From NCBI RefSeq assembly GCF_026262505.1, contig NC_067206.1, positions 7,220,879 through 7,284,878 of the forward strand: 64,000 nt of DNA, written 5' to 3'. The notes under the pieces were generated by a model. That model was not told the DNA's origin. It saw only the letters and a list, made by a program, of their open reading frames with translations, and searched no databases. The position numbers and the translations under genes are program-made. Of the stretch, positions 59,157 to 64,000 are shown one piece after another; the first letter of the stretch is position 1; each line of letters opens with the position of its first letter. This stretch comes from Trichomonas vaginalis G3 (lineage: Eukaryota > Parabasalia > Trichomonadida > Trichomonadidae).

Positions 59157-59264
59157 ATGAACAATACAGCATTGAGACAAATGGGCTCAAGATGGATTTG
59201 TCGGCTTCCAGCAGTTACACAACCACGTGTTTGTCAAGTTCTTCCTATACCTCAGAAGTTTTAG
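59157..59264 (+). CDS. Small protein, 35 aa (possibly frameshifted)
   Basis: MNNTALRQMGSRWICRLPAV from ATG 59157. Another frame of the same stretch continues SYTSEVLDRLKNLNNQLKTK to about 59310 and looks more natural, so a one-base change may hide a longer gene. Confidence 0.35.
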   Translation: MNNTALRQMGSRWICRLPAVTQPRVCQVLPIPQKF

Positions 59265-59312
59265 ACCGACTTAAAAACCTAAACAACCAGTTGAAAACAA
59301 AACAAACTAAAA

Positions 59313-59320
59313 TTTTTTAC
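59313..59320 (+). promoter_or_regulatory. T-tract signal, copy 2 of a shared leader
   Basis: TTTTTTAC, then TGAGATGAA and ATG 59330; same leader as 59138. Confidence 0.4.
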
Positions 59321-59329
59321 TGAGATGAA

Positions 59330-59720
59330 ATGACCGAAGAAGTTGAAACGGTAGATTTGACACCACAAACAAAAAGTTCAGAACCATTGTCAAAACCTGT
59401 CAAAGAACTTACAGATGAAGAGAAAAATTCAATAATAGAAAGTGCCAGGTCTGGAAATACAAACCTAACTATAAAGTCACTTTTCAATAGAAATGGAACG
59501 GCTAGTATCTCAAAAAAAGAAACAGACTCTCACAAATAAAATATTGAAGTCTGAAGGAGCTTTCGAGACAACAGATGGAAAAGTTTACTTCACTGACCAA
59601 CAGTTCATTATAGAACATCTCATTGACTTAGAGTCGAAATATTCTAAACTTTACAACAAACACAAAAAGTTGAAAGGAAAACAAAAACAAATGGCATATG
59701 AATATTTACGAAGATGTTGA
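59330..59720 (+). pseudogene. Hydrophilic protein, ~129 aa, one frameshift
   Basis: MTEEVETVDLTPQTKSSEPL, LTDEEKNSIIESARSGNTNL; after a shift near 59500 the other frame gives LKSEGAFETTDGKVYFTDQQ, then FIIEHLIDLESKYSKLYNKH and a basic end. Mostly helical. Function unknown. Confidence 0.5.
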
Positions 59721-59916
59721 CGACACAACTGTTCCTGCAAGTGAAGTAAAGTCAGAGGAACCGAAAAGTGACGAAAAACAGATAGAAGAAGAGAAACCAA
59801 AAACTGAAGATAAACCAAAACCAAAGTTTAGTTTCCAAACTAAACCAAGTCAACCTTCATTAGCTGGTATGGGTTGGCGTCAAAGACTTATGGCAGCAGG
59901 TGGTTATGTAAAGTAA
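59698..59916 (+). CDS. Acidic low-complexity protein, 72 aa
   Basis: ATG 59698 overlaps the preceding gene. Glu/Lys/Pro repeats (EEEKPKTEDKPKPK) with a distinct end SLAGMGWRQRLMAAGGYVK. Function unknown. Confidence 0.5.
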   Translation: MNIYEDVDDTTVPASEVKSEEPKSDEKQIEEEKPKTEDKPKPKFSFQTKPSQPSLAGMGWRQRLMAAGGYVK

Positions 59917-59947
59917 AGAAAAAAAATATTTTTTTATTTTTATAAAA

Positions 59948-62096
59948 ATGCCCCCATATAGAATGGATAGAAAATCTGCTAGAATAAAAGCAGAGTTGCA
60001 AAGATATGGTTGGAGAGTTTCGAAGAATTTAAATATAGGAAGGGAAGCCATAAAAGTCTATGACAAATTGTCTGGTCTTCGCTACGAATGGACTTAGAAA
60101 CAGCACGTGCAAATTATCCAAACAGACTAGAGAGGTTAGAAGAAGAACGTCTTATGGACATGCCTTTCGATGTTAGTGAACCTCAAGTTGAAGGACACGA
60201 CGGCTTTGCCAGTTCTACTGGAAACATAACGAACAATTGCATCCTTTGAGAAGGAAAAAAGGAAAAGGTGAAGACGCACATGCTCCCATGGAAAGAACAA
60301 GATATGCATATGAAAAGTATCGTGAAGTTAGAAGTCAAATTACATCTGGTCGAACCTTTACAGTAAACTTTGACGAAGGAAAGAACAAAGAAGGCTTCAT
60401 GGGTGTACTTGCTGCAATTCAAGACGGAAATAAGAAAGGATACAATCTCAGACTAACCGTAACAGATTTAGATGGTCATATATACTATGCCCATGGCAAT
60501 GTCACAACAGCCGCACAACTTCTTGACGCTTTCAAGACTACAAAGAGAGAACAAATGGTTGACTCCGACTCAGACATTTTGAATGCAATTGAAGGAATTG
60601 CAAGTGTCAAGTTCGAATGGTACCAACCTAACCCTCAAGCAGTCAGACAACATGCTGGATACTTCCCGTTCATAAATAAGTCTGACATTGACTTGACAAG
60701 GTATGGAATTTACAATTCAATTGAAACAATTGTCAATGAACCTTGTATTCTTACATGTCTCAGGAACTCTGGTCTTGTTACAGAAGAGAAGATGAAGTAT
60801 CTTGAGTCATGTGTGAAGACAAGGTACATTCTCAGAGGTCAATTGGCAAAAATTGCACCGTTGGCAAATGTCAATATCCGAGTCAGCATACCTACAGCTA
60901 AAGGTTCTTCACATGACGACTATGTTGTTGAGTTCAATTTACCATGGTTGAAGATTGTACTTGTCCACAACCACTTCATGTTGAACGAAAGTCTTACAAA
61001 CCCATTGTTCGGAAAAGGTAAGTGCAACATTGTCAGAGCTGTTAACATTCTTTTCGAGAAAGGTTTGTTGGAACCAATTCCAGATGACAAGCTGACAGAA
61101 ACTTTTGTACCAAAAGACGAAACAAACTTTTCATTGTTGGTAAGACCAAAAGTTGTTCCAGACAAAGTTCTAGTACAAAAGAAGTACACAATTCCAAAAG
61201 GAGTTGGATTGTTCGGATACCAACCTGAACCAGAAGAACTTCCAATGAGGTTGCAAGAACTTCAAGATGCTATAAACAAACTTCCATTGAGACATCCAAT
61301 CGACGTCAAATTGTATTGGAGAGCATCTGAGTTAGGTCAGAAGGTTTTATATGAAACAGGTTGCTTCGACGATGTTTATGAGATAACAGGAGAAGTTTCT
61401 CAGAAGATAAGAGACTCACTTGAATTTCCACAAACTGGTCCGATTGGATGCGACAAGTTCGACTCATACGAAAAGATATACTATGTCGACCTTAACGCTG
61501 CGTACATGAGGTTCGTCCAATATATCCCGACTGGAATTCCAAACGAAGATGGTGAGTTCCCGGGAAGGAACTATACAGTTGGAAAAGTCATACAACAACT
61601 GTATGATATTAGGAAAGCTTCAAACCCCAAACTTGCAATGACATTAAAATTGCTTATGAATTCGACATGGGGGTATTCCATTAAGAAACCTCAAGCGATG
61701 AAGAGTAAACACTATGAGAAGGTCGACAACTTTGTTGAAAGGTTCTCCCCTTTTGTTTTGAAATACGAATTTACTCAAGGTCAAGGTGGCTTAGTAACCA
61801 CAGTAAAACCTATTGTCGAACATTGGTCCTATCCTCAGTTCGCAAAGGCAGTCCTTGACAACTACAACAAATTCTTCTCTGAGGTCAAATCCAAAGTGAA
61901 GGTTTACTATGAGAACATTGACGCACTCATGACGAACGAAGAAGGATACAACAAACTCATTGAAATGGGAATGGTCGGTGAAAAGATGGGCTGTTTTAAA
62001 TTGGACAAAATTTTCACCGAAGTTCATGTAATATCGAAAAGGAAATATTGGGGCATACTTGAAGACGGCACAGAAATAAAACATTGCATGAAATAA
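59948..62096 (+). pseudogene. Short polymerase B-like protein lacking the exonuclease, two frameshifts near the start
   Basis: ATG 59948 follows TTTTTTTATTTTTATAAAA. The start (MPPYRMDRKSARIKAEL) changes frame near 60095 and 60235, then a 619-residue frame follows. It shares with the Maverick 1 polymerase the domain around EPCILTCLRNSGLVTEEKM and LVHNHFMLNESL, and the palm: YYVDLNAAYMRFVQYI (motif A), LLMNSTWGYSIKKP (motif B). No exonuclease motifs (DFE, N..D, Y..D) are present. Motif C reads YYENIDALMT where DTD is expected, so the first Asp is Asn. It may be inactive or changed in function. Ends SKRKYWGILEDGTEIKHCMK. Confidence 0.7.
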
Positions 62097-62155
62097 AAAA
62101 TTTATTTTTGACACTTTCACAAAAAACATAAAAAAGTGAAGTTAAACGTTAAGGT

Positions 62156-62520
62156 TTACTGAACTGGTTGGATGTCGCCTTCACAGGTTATGTAGAACGG
62201 CTGACCCGAGAAGTGAAGGAGACCCTTGAGAATTTGGCTCATTCTTGGGAAAGGGTTCTCTCTGGTTGGAAGTTGTATCCAAGGACGCTTGCAAAGAACT
62301 TGAGAAGAGCTTCTTTCTTTGCTTGCTTTATGTCGTCGTAGGCTGTCCCGTCTGGTATTTGAATTGGAATTCCAGTCGAAGTCTCGAGATTCAAGGCAGC
62401 CCTTCCCGTTATCCAACAGTTAACAAGCTTGCCTTTTACATTCTGCCTGAGGAAGTCTTTAACAAGCTCGTTAATTTCAATTAGGTAAATTGCCTCGTCG
62501 GTAGGTTCGACCTCGACCAT
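62156..62520 (-). pseudogene. Conserved protein, left partner of the hairpin-array junction, one frameshift
   Basis: MVEVEPTDEAIYLIEINELV from ATG 62520; a frame change near 62265 leads to RPWIQLPTRENPFPRMSQIL and HFSGQPFYITCEGDIQPVQ. Homologous to 5456-5854 in both parts (LIELNE; HPWVDVDLQTPY). It faces the 62837 gene across a repeat array, as in Maverick 1. Confidence 0.65.
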
Positions 62521-62795
62521 TGCTCCCTGTCAGTAAAAGTACTGCTACTGTCAGAAAAAGTACTGCTACTGTCAGAAAAAGTACTGCTACTGTCAGTAAA
62601 AGTACTGCTACTGTCAGTAGCAGTACTGCTAGGAGCAGTAAAAGTACTGCTACGAGCAGTAAAAAGGAAAATTTGAGAGGGTTTTCGACGATAAAGTACT
62701 GCTACTGTCAGAAAAAGTACTGCTACTGTCAGTAAAAGTACTGCTACTGTCAGAAAAAGTACTGCTACTGTCAGTAGCAGTACTGCTAGGAGCAG
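62521..62795. repeat. 21-bp hairpin minisatellite
   Basis: About ten copies of AGTACTGCTACTGTCAG plus four A/T bases, with variants CTGCTAGGAGCAG and CTGCTACGAGCAG (5-bp stem, 3-nt loop) and TAGCAGTACTGCTA palindromes. Interrupted at 62663-62693 by unlike sequence. Confidence 0.88.
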
Positions 62796-62836
62796 AGATT
62801 TTTATCGTTGTGGTCCGACGGTTAAGCCACCAACGA

Positions 62837-63061
62837 ATGTCCCACGTCCCACCAACCCAGTCCAATCTCAATCCAGAAGAACCGAAAGCACCAGCCCCTG
62901 CACCTCAGTTCCAGCAATTCCAATCTCAATCCAAATTACTACCAATTCCAATACAAATCGAAGAAGGTCTGAACCGCTTACGCAAAGAGTATGCTACAGC
63001 TCCAATTGAGAGAAAGTTGTTGCTAAATTCAGTAAAAATAATGTTTAGGGTAGAAGGGTAG
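62837..63061 (+). pseudogene. Conserved protein, right partner of the hairpin-array junction, truncated
   Basis: MSHVPPTQSNLNPEEPKAPA, a Gln/Pro stretch, then IEEGLNRLRKEYATAPIERK as in 6239-6745. The C-terminal domain is missing: from 63017 the sequence is the end module also found at 63911. In the other frame the module reads VAKFSKNNV and stops at 63046-63048. Confidence 0.55.
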
Positions 63062-63110
63062 CTCTACCCTGTTTTCTACCCTCTTTTCTACCCTCTTGAA
63101 TTTTCATGAA
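63017..63110 (+). repeat. End module A with hairpins
   Basis: TTGTTGCTAAATTCAGTAAA... (33 bases shared with 63911-63943), then AGGGTAGCTCTACCCT and two further CTACCCT copies, then GAATTTTCATGAA. Confidence 0.85.
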
Positions 63111-63178
63111 TTTCATCGTAGAAAACTCTTGAAAACAATTTATTTTTAAAACAATATATTTTTTTTATTTTATTTGAA

Positions 63179-63763
63179 ATGTACGCTGAGTTTGTTGGAG
63201 AAGACCGTTGGGAAACTTGTTTGTTAGATGAGAAATATGAAATTCACTGTTGTGAGTCATTTGAAGTCAGAAACAAAAAGACAAAAAGAGTTTTAAGCGA
63301 ATGGGAGCGAAATGACGGATATGCTGATATGAAGATGGGTGGAAAACACTATCTTAAACATGTTGTCATTGCAACTCATTTTATACTGAATCCTAACAAT
63401 TTACCTTTTGTAGACCATATAAACCATATAAGAAACGACAATAGACTTGAAAACTTACGTTGGGTCACTTATTCTGAAAACAATAAGAACAAAGGTAAAT
63501 TAAGAGATATTGTATTCGAATTTGTCGACGAACTAGAAGATGAAGCAATTGAAATTACAGACTATGGCAAGCATACGTTTGAGTTTTACTACTATAGCGA
63601 AGAACAAGACTCTTTCTACTTTTATACCGGCGTAAACTATAGGAAATTACAAGTATATTTTACTAAGGCGGGCTATGCTTATGTAAACACTAGAGATACA
63701 GATGGAAAATACGTTCGAATACTTCTTAACAAATTCAAGAAGCTATATGGCATACCATTTTAA
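63179..63763 (+). CDS. HNH homing endonuclease (HNH_3 type), 194 aa
   Basis: Cuts DNA to spread itself or the module it sits in. N-terminal NUMOD4-like segment (YEIHCCESFEVRNKKTKRVL, Trp/Tyr residues), then the HNH core: KHVVIATHFILNPNNLPFVD, HINHIRNDNRLENLRWVT and SENNKNKG. The catalytic histidine is in VDHINH. A C-terminal ~80-residue extension has FYYYSEEQDSFYFYTGVNY. Intact while its neighbours are broken. Flanked by modules A and B. TTTTTTTATTTTATTTGAA precedes ATG 63179. Confidence 0.9.
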   Translation: MYAEFVGEDRWETCLLDEKYEIHCCESFEVRNKKTKRVLSEWERNDGYADMKMGGKHYLKHVVIATHFILNPNNLPFVDHINHIRNDNRLENLRWVTYSENNKNKGKLRDIVFEFVDELEDEAIEITDYGKHTFEFYYYSEEQDSFYFYTGVNYRKLQVYFTKAGYAYVNTRDTDGKYVRILLNKFKKLYGIPF

Positions 63764-63788
63764 AACAATATATTTTTACATATATTAA

Positions 63789-63942
63789 ATGCTTCAGGTT
63801 GAAAGAATACGGTGGAGCCAAAAGTGGCTCGACCTCAAAACAAGCATTTTATGAGCTTACAAAGGGTGTTATGAATGAATTCAGCAACATACATCCTGAC
63901 CTCGTTCATTTTGTTGCTAAATTCAGTAAAAATAATGTTTAG
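63789..63942 (+). pseudogene. Short protein ending in the module B tail, frameshifted
   Basis: ATG 63789 after TTTTTACATATATTAA. One extra G near 63799 shifts the frame; the other frame reads KEYGGAKSGSTSKQAFYELT, then FSNIHPDLVHF and VAKFSKNNV with TAG at 63940. Possibly a truncated DNA-binding protein; not recognised. Confidence 0.45.
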
Positions 63943-64000
63943 GTGAAGAGGTGACATCTCACCCGTTTTCTCACCTCTTTTCTCACCTCATGAATTTTCA
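63911..64000 (+). repeat. End module B with hairpins (cut by the window edge)
   Basis: Same 33-base start as module A, then AGGTGAAGAGGTGACATCTC, three TCACC copies and TGAATTTTCA. Arms differ from module A but keep complementarity. Confidence 0.85.

Noticed and set aside
62521-62795. CRISPR-like array
   Set aside because: Repeats are contiguous with only 3-4 base variable positions; no spacers.

Overview
The window looks like nuclear DNA of a trichomonad protist, most likely Trichomonas vaginalis or a close relative. It is AT-rich, its genes have no introns that I can see, and it carries DUF3447-type ankyrin genes, an initiator (TCAYWW) about 10-15 bases before two host start codons, and several Maverick/Polinton giant DNA transposons. 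The organism call is inference; no species-specific marker was checked.

Layout. (1) 1-17854 is the right part of Maverick 1, truncated by the window edge: integrase, a Dam-type adenine methyltransferase, a long tail-fibre-like protein, a penton-like protein, a 1226-residue protein-primed-type DNA polymerase B and a major capsid protein, with many small proteins between them. (2) 17855-34052 is host DNA with smaller repeats: a TRF4-like nucleotidyltransferase, an ankyrin gene broken by a 1.04-kb TTAA-flanked MITE, a broken 5' copy of a DEAD-box helicase gene, an intact ankyrin gene, a ~3.6-kb foldback element with nested insertions, the intact DDX31/Dbp7-like helicase gene, a decayed MULE transposase and a 121-bp tandem repeat. 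(3) 34053-~53980 is Maverick 2, inserted in that tandem repeat: split polymerase B, integrase, primase and SF3 helicase, fibre, penton-like protein, packaging ATPase, major capsid protein and two small amphipathic proteins. (4) ~53980-64000 is the left part of Maverick 3: methyltransferase, penton-like protein, fibre, integrase, a short polymerase-like protein, and an HNH endonuclease near the right edge.

The Maverick gene sets fit a virus-like life cycle: integrase for insertion, polymerase B (in Maverick 2 also primase and helicase) for replication, ATPase for packaging, double-jelly-roll capsid plus penton-like proteins for the shell, a fibre for attachment, and small amphipathic proteins possibly for membrane passage. 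Most Maverick genes have a run of 4-8 T followed by A within about 30 bases of the start codon, a candidate element-specific promoter.

The most unusual structures are: (a) a ~3.4-kb primase-helicase cassette inside Maverick 2, bordered by direct repeats and by inverted arrays of GTCAC iterons, which looks like a nested replicon; (b) a family of tiny GC-rich hairpins (5-bp stem, 3-nt loop) scattered through Maverick 2, inside genes as well as between them; (c) unrelated hairpin-forming minisatellites at the same divergent gene junction in Mavericks 1 and 3; and (d) two end modules around the HNH gene whose hairpin arms differ in sequence but stay complementary. Very many Maverick genes carry one-base frameshifts, often in homopolymers, so either the copies are decaying or the assembly has indel errors.
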